This document shows positions 13,156 to 25,600 of a stretch of 64,000 nucleotides of DNA, one piece after another. This stretch comes from Cheiracanthium punctorium. Taxonomy: Eukaryota; Arthropoda; Arachnida; Araneae; Cheiracanthiidae. Each line of letters begins with the position of its first letter. Position 1 is the stretch's first letter. The stretch lies in NCBI GenBank assembly GCA_038373885.1, contig JAWZYV010014429.1, forward strand, positions 792,275-856,274. Direction: 5' to 3'. Made by a program: the position numbers and the translations under genes. The notes beneath the pieces are model-generated. The model made no database searches, was not told where the DNA came from, and was given only the letters and a program-made list of their open reading frames with translations.

Positions 13156-13260
13156 ACTAATAGTCTTTGTCGCTCGCATGTGCGATCGACCGAGTGGCCT
13201 TCGGAATCGGTCTCTGAGGAAAGACGCCGAGAGAGTTCCGGGAGTTCCGTTCTCACTCCA

Positions 13261-13593
13261 TTCGCACACTTTTATTATGCTCAGGGAAATGAAACAGAAG
13301 ATTTTTTAGCCGTTATCTCCTCTGGATTATCTCTTGGTTTATTGTGTTCGGTTAGTTAATCCATTTTTTTTTTCCATTTTCTTAATATTTTCTTTATTTT
13401 TATCATTTTTCATTACAGTATTTTTTACGAACCAGTGCAAATAACTAAGATGGGAATCAAATAAGTGTTTCGGAGCTAAAGTAATGACATTTTTCAATAT
13501 TATCCTTTGAAAAAAAAAATTGAAATAATAAATGAAGACAATATTTTTGCTAAAACTTATATTCGTACGAAATGTAAGACCAAAAATGACTTG
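13261..13593. other. AT-rich spacer, nothing recognised
   Basis: T-rich tracts around 13365-13410 and an A run at 13509. I see no coding, repeat or structural signal. Confidence 0.5.
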
Positions 13594-14226
13594 TTACTTT
13601 CCGAACATGTACCATGTAAGGAAAGTATTGTAATCATGAATTTTTGTGTATTTACACGGTTTGAGGACTTCTGAACTCATTTATGCTATTTTTACGAGAT
13701 GTATGTATGTATGTGTGTATGTGAGCGAACACAATAGCTCCTAAATGGAGCACTTGATTGAGCTCAAATTGGGTATATATGTTACAAACCACCGTCGCAA
13801 GACCGGTATTGATTTTGGTGTGCATAGGACTTATAGTTTATCTACAGGGCTACGACAAAGATTTCTTTTACATTATGACCTATGGGAGGAAATTCTTGAA
13901 AGTCCGCTAGCGTTTAAACGGTACATTGGATTGAGCTCAAATTGGGTATATATGTTATAACCCACCATCGCAAGACCGGTATTGATTTTGGTGTGTATAG
14001 GACTTATAGTTTTTCTACAGGGCTACGACAAACTACGATTTCTTTTACATTATGGCCTATTGGGGGGGGGATTCTTGAAAGTGCGCTAGCGTTTATACGG
14101 CGCATTCGATTGAGCTTCAATTTGGTATATATGTTTGAAGTATTCATCGATTAAAATTCATTTAAATGCTTGGTAATGATCTTAATCGTAGTGTTCAGAA
14201 AGTCGAGGGGAGTCACACCAGATTTT
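13594..14226 (+). mobile_element. Family B element, copy 1 (Helentron-like)
   Basis: The element begins TTACTTTCCGAACATG with a self-complementary start (TACTTTCC..GGAAAGTA). It contains about three tandem ~170-bp monomers ('gattgagctcaaattgggta' near 13758, 13930 and 14108). It ends with an inverted copy of the start (TGTTCAGAAAGT), a small palindrome (GGAGTCACACC) and CAGATTTTT. Subterminal inverted repeats, a tandem core and a 3' hairpin without target duplication are the layout described for Drosophila DINE-1/Helentron-associated elements. Family A starts at the very next base. Non-coding. Confidence 0.6.
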
Positions 14227-16348
14227 TACTTCCTTGTACGTAGTATAAGGAAGTAATGTGATCCCGAAAAATTTTGGGGGCCAAATTTCAACTAAAAATT
14301 CGATTTTGACTACCTCTAAATTTAATTTTAAGAATTTTTTTGATGCATCTCATCGTAGGCTAGCATGCACGATCATATTAACGCGTCTGCAATTCATTTT
14401 GACCAGCGGCGAGTTTATTGTGGTCAGTTTTTCCATGCCGTCTGTACGTACGTACGTACGTGCGTATGTATGTAACTCGCATATCTCAAAAACTATTGGT
14501 CGTAGAATGTTGAGATTTGATATTTAGGATTGTTCTATGATCTAGTTGTGCACCTCCCCTTTTGGTCGCAATCGAATGAATAGTTTATGTACAGGACCGC
14601 CCAAAAGATTCGAAATACATTACGCTCTATGGGCCGAAATTCATTAAACTCGCCTAACTCAAAAGCTATTAGGCGTAGAATGTCGAAACTTCATATTTTG
14701 GATAGTTGTTACATCTAGTTGTGCACCTCCCCTTTTGGTTCCATTCGATTGGATAGTTTATCTACAGGACCGCCCAAAACATTCGAAATACATTACGCTC
14801 AATGGGCCGAAATTCATTAAACTCGCATATCTCAAAAACTATTAGGCGTAGAATGTCGAAACTTTATATTTAGGATTGTTGTAACATCTAGTTGTGCACC
14901 TCCCCTTTCGGTTCCATTCGACTGGATAGTTTATCTACAGAACCGCCCAAAAGATTCGAAATACATTACGCTCTATGGGCCGAAATTCATCAAAGCGTTT
15001 TTTAGAGGTATTGGGCTATTTCAATCGACTCAGAAGTGATATATGCTGTAAAGAGTTAGAAAATGAATTTCTCCATTAAAAAAAGTGTTTTTATCATTTA
15101 TAGTTCTGCTACAGGAACACTCAAAAGATTTCCAATACATTACGGTCAATGGCAATTTTAGGGGCATTCATCCATTTCAAGCACAATACCGTCCTACCAC
15201 ATAAGTTAGGTAATGGTCCGACCACGGTCACGTGGCTCCCTCAAGAACTATGCCAAAAGTCGCCAAGCTTGGCGACTTTTGGTGTATGTGTGTGCATATT
15301 TAACTCTCAAATCTCAAAAACTATTATGAAATTTCATATATAAGACATATATATTTCATATATATGTTGTAACATCTAGTTGTGCATCTCGATTTTTGGT
15401 TCCAATCTACTGGAGAGTTTATTTACAGGACCACGGAAAAGAATTTCAGTACTTTAATGTCTATGGGCATCTTCAATATAATACAACTGTAGACAGTCAT
15501 TGTTTGGTACATGCCCAAAATCTCGCCGTCTGTGCTCGACCATGGCGAGTTTTGGCGAAATATCGCCAAATTTGGCGATAGTCAGTTATTTGCTCCATGC
15601 CCAAAGTATCGCCATTTGTCATCGTTCTTGGCGAGTTTTGGCGAAATGTCGCCGAATTTGGCGATAATCTGTCATTGTTTGGTTCATGCTTAAAATCTCG
15701 CCAAATGTCGTCGACATTGACGAATTTCGCCGAAATATCGCCAAATTTGGCGCCAAAAATTATTTCGTATTTTGTATAACTCTAAAACTTTAACCCGTAG
15801 ATTTTTTAACTTTTGTATTTAGAACTATTGTAATATCTAACTGTTTTCAATACCTTTTTTGACAGCAATCGACTGAAAAACTATTATGAAATTTCATATA
15901 TAAGAATGTTGTAACATCTAGTTGTGCATCTCGATATTTGGTTCCAATCTACTGGAGAGTTTATTTACAGGACCACCGAAAAGAATTTCAGTACTTTAAT
16001 GTCTATGGACATCTTCAATATAATACAACTGTAGACAGTCATTGTTTGGTACATGCCCAAAATCTCGCCGTCTGTCCTCGACCTTGGCGAGTTTTGGCAA
16101 AATATCGCCAAATTTGGCGATAGTCAGTCATTTGGTCCATGCCCAAAGTATCGCCATTTGTCATCGTTCTTGTCGAGTTTTGGCGAAATATCGCCAAATT
16201 TGGCGTTAATCTGTCGTTGTTTGGTTCATGCTTAAAATTTCGCCAAATGTCGTCGACATTGACGAGTTTCGCCGAAATATCGCCAAATTTGGCGCCAAAA
16301 ATTATTTCGTATTTTGTATAACTCTAAAACTTTAATCCGTAGATTTTT
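14227..16348 (+). mobile_element. Family A element, copy 1, 3'-truncated
   Basis: It starts TACTTCCTTGTACGTAGTAT followed by AAGGAAGTA (a 9-bp stem). It then has a 5' array of ~172-bp monomers ('aactcgcatatctcaaaaac' near 14474, 14649 and 14819) and a 3' array of SWGCC-type palindromes centred on TCGCCAAATTTGGCGA. A 542-bp segment is duplicated in tandem (about 15318-15859 and 15860-16348). The copy stops where copy 2 begins, lacking its own 3' end. The core words ('gccgtctgtacgtacgtatg', 'atctcaaaaactatt', 'gtagaatgttgagatt') resemble the Drosophila INE-1/DINE-1 core as I recall it. Confidence 0.6.
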
Positions 16349-18323
16349 TACTTCCTTGTACGTAGTATAAGGAAGTAATGTGATCCCGAAAAATTTTGGG
16401 GGCCAAATTTCGACAAAAAAACCGATTTTGACTACCTCTAAATTTAATTTAAATTTTTTTTCGATGCATCTGATCGTAGGCTAGCATGCACGATCATATT
16501 AACGCGTCTGCAACTCATTTTGACCAGCGGCGAGTCTATTGTGGCCAGTTTTTCCATGCCGTCTGTACGTACGTACGTATGTATGTAACTCGCATATCTC
16601 AAAAACTATTGGTCGTAGAATGTTGAGATTTGATATTTAGGATTGTTCTATGATCTAGTTGTGCACCTCCCCTTTTGGTGGCAATCGAATGGATAGTTCA
16701 TGTACAGGACCGCCCAAAAGATTCGAAATACATTACGCTCTACGGGCCGAAATTCATTAAACTCGCCTAACTCAAAAGCTATTAGGCGTAGAATGTCAAA
16801 ACTTCATATTTTGGATAGTTGTAACATTTAGTTGTGCACCTCCCCTTTTGGTTCCATTCGACTGGATAGTTTATCTACAGGACCTCCCAAAAGATTCGAA
16901 ATACATTACGCTCTATGGAGCGAAATTCATTAAACTCGCATATCTCAAAAACCATTGGTCGTAGAATGTTGAAACTTGATATATAGGATTGTTCTATGAT
17001 CTAGTTGTGCACCTCCCCTTTCGGTTCCATTCGACTGGATGGCTTATCTACAGGACCTCCCAAAAGATTCGAAATACATTACGCTCTATGGGCCGAAATT
17101 CATCAAAGCGTTTTTTAGAGGTATTGGGCTATTTCAGAAAGATATATAAGACTCAGAAGTGATATATGCTGTAAAGAGTTAGAAAATGAATTTCTCCATT
17201 AAAAAAAGTGTCTTTATCATTTATAGTTCTGCTACAGGAACACTCAAAAGATTTCCAATACATTACGGTCAATGGCAATTTTAGGGGCATTCATCCATTT
17301 CAAGCACAATACCGTCCTTCCACATAAGCTACGCAATGGTCCGACCACGGTCACGTGCCTCCCTCAAGAACTATGCCAAAAGTCGCCAAGCTTGGCAACT
17401 TTTGGTGTACGTGTGTGCATATTTAACTCTCAAATCTCAAAAACTATTATGAAATTTCATATATAAGATTGTTGTAACATCTAGTTGTGCATCTCGATTT
17501 TTGGTTCCAATCTACTGGAGAGTTAGTTTATTTACAGGACCACCGAAAAGAATTTCAGTACTTTAATGTCTATGGACATCTTCAATATAATACAACTGTA
17601 GACAGTCATTGTTTGGTACATGCCCAAAATCTCGCCGTCTGTCCTCGACCTTGGCGAGTTTTGGCGAAATATCGCCAAATTTGGCGATAGTCATTCATTT
17701 GGTCCATTCCCAAAGTATCGCCATTTGTCATCGTTCTTGGCGAGTTTTGGCGAAATATCGCCAAATTTGGCGATAATCTGTCATTGTTTGGTTCATGCTT
17801 AAAATCTCGCCAAATGTCGTCGACATTGACGTGTTTCGCCGAAATATCGCCAAATTTGGCACAAAATTATTTCGTATTTTGTATAACTCTAAACCGTTGA
17901 ATTTTGAACTTTTGTATTTAGAACTATTGTAATATCCAACTGTTTTCAATATCTTTTTTGACAGCAATCGACTGAGAATTTATTTACAGGGTGAGCCAAA
18001 TGACTTTAAATACATTGAGATGTATGGATGCATTCAATGCATATAAAGTCTGTGGTCAATGACTACTTTGGCTATCCCCAAAATCTCGCAGACTATCTCA
18101 AGTTTGTCGGCTTTTGGTGAAATATCGCCAAATAAAGTGTCAGAAGGAAATCTTTCAAATTGAACTCAGCTTGGCGATATCGAAATATTTGGCTAGAAAT
18201 CGCTAAACCTTACTATTGTTGATGTTTTATCTCTTTCAAACAAATAAGTTTAGAGGAAGTGCGTCGAAAATATTTTTGATCTAATAGACGTGCAAGGAAG
18301 TCATGTGTTGACACATCAGATTT
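16349..18323 (+). mobile_element. Family A element, copy 2, full length
   Basis: Complete at ~1975 bp: the start TACTTCCTTGTACG, a tandem core, and the inverted subterminal repeat CGTGCAAGGAAGT at 18289-18301. The 3' palindrome ATGTGT-TG-ACACAT is followed by CAGATTT. The start abuts copy 1 at a T run (ATTTTTT). No target duplication is visible. Non-coding; the short frames recurring in the array are by-products of the palindromic repeats. Confidence 0.65.
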
Positions 18324-18550
18324 GTTTCTTTCAATTGCGTGCATTGTTTTCCTTTAACTGCTGGAAATGCAAATATATTTTAACTTGTAAGGTGCGTCGT
18401 ATCTGCATATTTAATTTTCGAAATTAATTTTGTGAACCTTCATTTAAATAACCCACGAGCCGCCACTGGCAGCTTGAGTGTACGCAGACCATTCAAAGTT
18501 AGTTCTGAATAAGAATAAGCAAAAGCGTTAACAGCAATCGGGGTATAATA

Positions 18551-19150
18551 TTACTTTCCGAACATGTACCATGTAAAGAAAGTATTGTAATCATGAAAAA
18601 ATTCGACTTCGAGATTTTTAGCATCAAATTTGGTATTAATCACAATAAGTAGCAACTTTGATGATTTTTGACATACTACTACACGTTTTGGGGTCTTCTG
18701 AATTCATTTATCCTATTTTTACAAGATGTGTGTGTGTATTGATTTTCGTGTGTATAGGACTTACAGTTTTTCTACAGGGCTACGACAAAGATTTCTTTTA
18801 CATTATGGCCTATGGGAGAAAATTCTTGAAAGTGCTCTAGTGTTTAAACGGTGCATTCGATTGAGCTCAAATTGGGTATACATGTTATAAACCATCATCG
18901 TAAGACCGGTATTGATTTTGATGTGAATAGGACTTACAGTTTTTCTATAGGGCTACGACAAAGATTTCTTTTACATTATGGCCATATGGGAGAAATTATT
19001 GAAAGTGCGCTATCGTTCAAAAACGACGCATTCGATTGAGCTTCAGTTTGGTTTATATGTTTGAATAATTCATTGATTAAAATTTAAATGCTTGGTATTG
19101 ATCTTAATCGTAAGTGTTCGGAGAGTCGAGTGGAGTCACTCCAGATTTTT
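18551..19150 (+). mobile_element. Family B element, copy 2
   Basis: Same start (TTACTTTCCGAACATG) and end (GTTCGGAGAGTCG, palindrome GGAGTCACTCC, CAGATTTTTT) as copy 1, with two to three monomers. The next element is again family A with no base between. The 18324-18550 spacer before it is unremarkable. Confidence 0.6.
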
Positions 19151-20146
19151 TACTTCCTTGTACGTAGTATAATGAAGTAATGTGATCCCGAAAAATTTTG
19201 GGGGCCAAATTTCGACGAAAAAACCGATTTTGACTACCTCTAAATTTAACTTTAAGAATTTTTTCGATGCATCTCATTGTACGCTAGCATGCACGACCAT
19301 ATAAACGCGTCTGCAACTCATTTTGACCAGCGGCGAGTCCACTAGGGCCAGTTTTTTCATGCCGTCTGTACGTACGTATGTAACTCGCATATCTCAAAAA
19401 CTATTCGTCGTAGAATGTTGAGATTTGATATTTAGGATTTTTCTATGATCTAGTTGTGCACCTCCCCTTTTGGTCGTAATCGAATGAATAGTTTATGTAC
19501 AGGACCTCCCAAATGATTCGGAATACATTAAGGTCTATGGGCCGAAATTCATTAAACTCGCATATCTCAAAAACTATTAGGCGTAGAACGTAGAAACTTC
19601 ATATTTTGGATAGCTGTAACATCTAGTTGTGCACCTCCCCTTTTGGTTCCATGTGACTGGATAGTTTATCTACAGGACCACCCAAAACATTTGAAATACA
19701 TTACGCTCTATGGAGCGAAATTTATTAAACTCGCATATCTCAAAAACTATTAGGCGTAGAATGTTGAAACTTTATATTTAGGAATGGTGTAACATATAGT
19801 TGTGCACCTCCCCTTTTGGTTCCATTCGACTGGATAGTTTATCTACAGAACCGCCTAAAAGTTTCGAAATACATTACGCTCTATGAGCCGAAATTCATCA
19901 AAGCGTTTTTTTAGAGGTATTGGGCTATTTCAAACGACTCAGAAGTGATATATGCTGTAAAGAGTTAGAAAATGAATTTCTCCATTAAAAAAAGTGTCTT
20001 TATCATTTACAGTTCTGCTACTACAGGAACACTCAAAAGATTTCCAATACATTACGGTCAATGGCAATTTTAGGGGCATTCATCCATTTCAAGCACAATA
20101 TCGTCCTACCACATAAGTTAGGTAATGGTCCGACCACGGTCACGTG
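19151..20146 (+). mobile_element. Family A element, copy 3, 5' part
   Basis: Starts TACTTCCTTGTACGTAGTAT and has the ~172-bp monomer array. It is interrupted after ACGTG (20142-20146) by the gypsy retrotransposon and resumes at 28956. Together the two parts measure about 1.97 kb, the same as copy 2, which shows a single clean insertion. Confidence 0.7.
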
Positions 20147-20899
20147 TATGAGGGAGTTGTCGGAGGACGATTAAGAGAAACGTTCCCTCGGCCGCTCACA
20201 TGACGTATAGTGTACAAAAGGTATTTGAGAAAAACTGACGGACAACTATAATACACAAAAAAGCTGCACTTTATTGTAGGTATCTTCACAAAACAGTTAT
20301 TAAAGAAACAAGTTCAATTACGCACCGCACATTGCTTCATAAAAAAAAAAAACACCAGGAACATATCTAATTGTTCCGGCCACACGGCATGCCGGAGTTC
20401 CATAAAAAAAACGAACACAACCTCCTCTGACGGAGAGCAATCGAGAAGTCTTGCTAAAATCTTTCTACAAAACTGCCAGCTCTCTACAGGTTGGCGAGTA
20501 AAATATGAGCACTCATAAGCCACTGCCCCACGTTTCAACCACCGTCCGGTAGGCGTAAACAATATAAAAATTTGAAACAAACGGATTAAATGATTGATGC
20601 CAAGACAGAAGTGCCAGAATTTGGCGGATCCCAATACGTAAGGCTACAACCCCGTGAGAAAACACCGACGGAGACCGGGAGGCGCTAAGAACTAACACAG
20701 CATATGCTAAAGCGAAATTAATTTAGAAGGGAAACCCCGAAAAATCCCAGACATAGCGTCGCGCAAAAGGAAAGAATATTTTATCGAGCCGAAAAAACAA
20801 AGTGGAGAGAGATTAATACGGAATACGTAATTTTGATTTAGAAAGACGAAACATAGGAACATTATTTTAAGACGCGAAAAATATGTGAACTTCGTCACA
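20147..20899 (-). repeat. 3' LTR of the gypsy element
   Basis: 753 bp, matching 28204-28955 end to end. In element orientation it starts TGTGACGAAG and ends CCTCATA, so the right terminus is TA rather than the usual CA. The short open frames (about 106 codons) present in both LTRs are chance frames. Confidence 0.9.
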
Positions 20900-22648
20900 T
20901 ATATCTCTCCACAGCCCAACAAAAAAATTTTGACGCCAGAAAATTTTTTTTAAACAAAGAACTTTAACCCTTGAATTAAACAGAAAGCCTAACATGCAGC
21001 GCTTATGAGGGCTCATCACAAAAATACAATACCAAATAACATAACAAATTATAAAATACATCACAAAATACCATTTGCAAAAATATCAACAATATTCTGC
21101 TACAAATAAAACAATATAAAACGATTCAATTATCCATTACATATCAAAATTACACATGTGCAGAAACTAAAGAAAAATAACCTTGAATATTCAAAATAAT
21201 ATATGTACATATGACGTCATAAATGTGAGATCTCTTTGTAAAAACAACTTTGCATATAACATTGCAAATAACTTTGCAGATAACATTGCAGATAACTTTG
21301 CAGATAACATTGCAGATAACATTGCAGATAGCTTTGCAGATAACATTGCAGATAACTTTGCACGTGCAGAAACATTTACTTTCAAAGTCCTTTGCATTAT
21401 CAACGTCCATGCAAAATAAGAAATGAAAGTTTCTCAATATTATTAACAAATCTCAAATATACTTAGTGCACTTAATCAGGTTTAAATTTTAAAATGAAGT
21501 TCAAAGATGAAGCTTCTAATTAAATGAATGTCAAAGAAGATTCTAATAAAAGTCATGACATAATTTAAATAAATCAAGTCAAAATGATTGCAATCAAATA
21601 CCTGAAATGTGTCCAATGCAATTTAGTTGCAGTACAGGTATTGCTATCAACTTTCAAAACAAACTCTCTCTTTTTTCTTAAAGTTTGTTTATTTATTTAT
21701 TAATATATTTTTTTTAATATCAAACACAATTTACTTCGTGAAAAACATAATAAAAACTTTCAATGAATAAAAATATCAAAACATATATAAATATTTTTTT
21801 TTTTTAAACATGAGCTTCAAAACAAATTAAGATTTTTGTGACCAAAAACAGGAAACTTTCAAACAGACGAAACATGAACATAAACAATATTTGCAAAAAA
21901 ATGGTAAACACAAAAGAAAAATGTATGTTTGTGTGTGTAAAGAAGGTGCAGGTTAGAAAAACCCATTAAATTGTGTAGAAAAGAAAAAGAAAAGTCAATT
22001 GTGCTGACACAGCGACAAAAGACGGATGCATGACAAGGTTGACAATGCATCAAAAGTTAATCTTGTTACCAAAAAAAAACGCGAGCGTAACAAGTATCCT
22101 ATGGGGACACGGGCGAGGCATGCACAAGGCATTCAAGTTCCGACAGGGGGGAAAAAGAATGTCAAGTAGCACCTATATGTGTAGCAAAACATGGAGACCA
22201 AAGTGACAGTGTGAGAAAGTGTAAGTTAAAACTTACAAAAGTGCAAAAAGCACATGTGAACAGAAGCTAAATCTCTTCTCAACAACGGGGCGCATGGGAC
22301 TTGTAAATTTGGAACGACTTAGCTTCAGGGAAAATTACAAAAAGGGACCGCCAATAAGAAAAAAACAAAGCATGACACCAACAAAAGAAATGATTCCCAA
22401 CAACCATTAGCTCACCTACAGAAAACTATTGTTCCTCTTTTTTTTTTTTTTTTTTTAATATTAACAACAACTTGATTAACTAAGTTTCATGAAAAAGAGA
22501 TACATATCATACAGTATACTGAAGTGTACATCTTTAAAAATACTGGACCAGCCAGATACAAACAAGATATTATACAACAGTGTACAAAGCAAGGAAGTGT
22601 CTGTGGGCACCTTCACAAACACGCCATTACTAAAACGAAAACATGCAT
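20900..22648 (-). other. Gypsy 3' non-coding region
   Basis: About 1.75 kb between the pol stop and the 3' LTR, long for a gypsy element without env. No open frame of note. It contains a 12-bp minisatellite (21249-21362), a T run at 22438-22456, and a purine-rich stretch (GTGGAGAGATATA on the minus strand) touching the LTR that is the likely polypurine tract. An envelope gene may have been lost or never present. Confidence 0.6.
21249..21362. repeat. 12-bp minisatellite inside gypsy 3' region
   Basis: Nine to ten units alternate GATAACATTGCA and GATAACTTTGCA, giving a partly 24-bp higher-order period. Because 12 is a multiple of 3, both strands are open in several frames (NIADNFAD-type peptides), which are by-products. 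Confidence 0.9.
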
Positions 22649-25600
22649 CTACTTTCTAGGTCTTAAATTATACTGATTATGTGAAGTTGTAGGTAGATTA
22701 AAATTATCTGTAACACCATTATGGTAGTGATTATTACTATGTAAAGAAAGATATTCAGAACGTGGAGGAGCTAAAATTAATCTATCAATATGTACTCTCT
22801 GAGGTTCGAGATGGGGAGCTTGCAAACGTCTAATAGAGAAAGAAACAGGTGAGTGTTTTTCAGTGATCACATAAGGACCTGTGAATTTAGGTTTAAATTT
22901 ATCCAAAGACTTTTTATAAACAATGTCATTTACATTTAAATCTCTGAGCCTAGCATGTTGTGAGTGTCTCTGAAAGCGAATCGTTTGTGAAGAAATAATG
23001 TTTTGATAAGCTTTCTTATAAATAGAGTCTAATTCTTGCATTAATTTATAAGTGTGTATGTCATTAAGATTTGGCGGAGTTGTCTCAAAGTTAAATGTGT
23101 CAAAAATAAGTGATAATTCTCTGCCAAAATGTAATAAATTGGGTGTAAAACCAGTAGTTGAATGTGTTGAACCATTATACAAAGATTTGTGAATTAAAAT
23201 TGCATGTTCGAAGTTGTGGCCATCAAGTAATAAAGAATTTACAGAGTATTTAATGGAAGTATTTATGCGTTCAGCAATCGAATTACATTGTGGATGACCA
23301 GCCGAAGAATGATTAATTTTTATACCAAGTTTGTCATGAAAATGATTATAAATTGAGGCAACAAACTGTGGCCCTAAATCTGACAAAATCACTGCAGGAC
23401 GGCCAAAAGTTGTAAAATATTTAAAAAGAGCCTCGACTATTACATTAGCAGACGTAGAAGTAAGAGGCACAAGCTCCATATGGCGAGAGAAATGATCAGT
23501 GATTGTTAGAACAGTACGACCATTACTGAAGGGACCAACAAGGTCAATAGCAATAGTATGTCCTGGATAAGTTGGTGTGTATGTTTGTTGTAAAGGAGCA
23601 GGTCGAGTAGGATGATGTTTCACCTGTAAACATACAGTACAAGAGGCAACAAAATTGACAGTATCAGTATAAATACCTTTCCAAAAATACTTCCTTGTTA
23701 GAAATTCGTAAGTCTTTTTTAAACCATAATGTGACAGATGAGAAATTGTTAAAGCTTTTGCTTTTAACGAATGTGGAACAACAATTACATGATGATAAGT
23801 TTGATTATGAACATTATACTTTTCACACATCAATAACATAGTTTCTGGATGAATAAAAAAGGCAGGATGAGTTGCAGAGGAACCCTTACTTAAAATTTCA
23901 TTATAAATGACAGACAACTCAGGATCAGCATTTTGCTCTCTGAAAAAAGTTTCATTTGAAATTTCCAACAGTGGATCAGTACTATTTGAATTTTTTGTAA
24001 CTAAAAAGTTCACATATTCATTATTTTTAGGAACATTATCAACAATTGGTATAACACCTTTATCATAAATTAACTGAGGATTACTGTCAAGAGTTTCAGT
24101 ATTATTTTCAAAGTTCTCGCTAGATAAATAGTCAGCAAGTACATTTTTAGATCCAGCAATGTGCTGAAAACTAAATGAATATTCTGACAACTCAAGTAAC
24201 CACCTTGGGATTATGTCAGCTGGGTTGGTAGTCTTTTTATATTTTTTCAAAGGAGCACTATCAGAAAGAATTATAAAATGTCTATTATACAAATAATATT
24301 TAAAGGCATTAACAGATTTATATATAGCCATTAGTTCCAACTTAAGAGCAGGATACTTTTGCTCAGCTTTATTTAACGATTTGGAAAAATAAGCAACTGG
24401 AAGTAGTTTATTATCATACATTTGTAAAAGACAAGCACTTATAGAAATGTTGGAAGCATCAGTATTTAAATAAAAAGTCTTATTCCAGTCAGGAAGTCTT
24501 ACCATAGCTTCAGAGAAAAATATTTGTTGCATCTTTTGAAAATTTTGTTCATGTGTAGAAGTCCAAACAAATTTAGCTTTAGGAGTAGTTAATTGAATCA
24601 AAGGTTGAGATAACTCAGAAAATGCAGGAATTAAGTGTTTGTAAAAAGTTGCCAAACCAATAAAGCGTTTTAATTGTTTTTTTGTTGTAGGAGTTGGAAA
24701 AGAAACAACTTTTGCAATGTTACATTGAATAGGCTTGATAAAATGATTTTCAATATGAAAACCCAAATAGTTTGTTGATGTTTTATGAAAAGAACATTTA
24801 GTAGGAGCAAGTGTCAAATTATATTTACATAAAACTTTTAAAACTTTTTCAAGTTTATGTACAGTGTCTTCAAAAGAATGTGATCCTATAATAAGATCAT
24901 CCTGATATGCGAAAATTCCATCTGAGTTAACCTCGTCTAGTAAAAGATCCATAAGAGCCTGAAAAGTTGAGGCAGCGGATTTCAAACCGAAAACCATTCT
25001 TTTATATTTAAATGAGCCAAACTGAGAAGTGAAAGTTAATTTATCTTGTAAATCTTTTGGTAAATCTATTTGATGATAAGCCTGTTGTAAATCTAAACTG
25101 GTGAAAAATTTATATGTTGATAGATTAGCAATAATTGTCTGAATTTTAGGTAAAGGATATGATGAACCTTGTATGACAGAATTTAACATACGCAAATCAA
25201 GGGCTAACCTATACTTCTGTTTGCCAGAAGAGTCAGGCTTTTTCTTTACTAAAATTACAGGACATGCCCATTCAGAACAGTTACGTTCAATTATACCTGC
25301 ATTCAGTAATTGGTCTATTTGCTCTTTAGCTTCACTTTGAAGAGCCTGAGGAATTGGAAATGGCAATGTTTTTATTGGAAAATCATTAGTAAAGTTCAAC
25401 ACAGGAATAACTCTGTCAGTGTGTCCTAAAGTAGACATATCTTTTGAAAAAGCAGCAAAATTGCTTAGTAATAAATTACTTAATTCACTTTGTTCATTAC
25501 ATTCCAAATGTGCTAAGTCAAAATCAGATGAAGTTAATTGCTGTTTTCTTTTATTAAGCACTTCTGATGAAGGCTGTATTAAATTACACATTTGAAAATT

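Noticed and set aside
12897..13256. Coding-like minus-strand segment at 13157-13256 next to the P arm
   Set aside because: It is GC-richer and free of stops for ~34 codons, but it starts at GTG, has a TAA just upstream, no convincing splice sites, and continues into the P repeat.
15396..17967. Repeated ~60-codon frames with similar peptides
   Set aside because: They are translations of the family A palindromic array. They lack conserved starts and change frame between units.
21183..21449. Overlapping frames on both strands with NIADNFAD / VICNVICK repeats
   Set aside because: A 12-bp tandem repeat keeps frames open on both strands. There is no independent evidence of translation.
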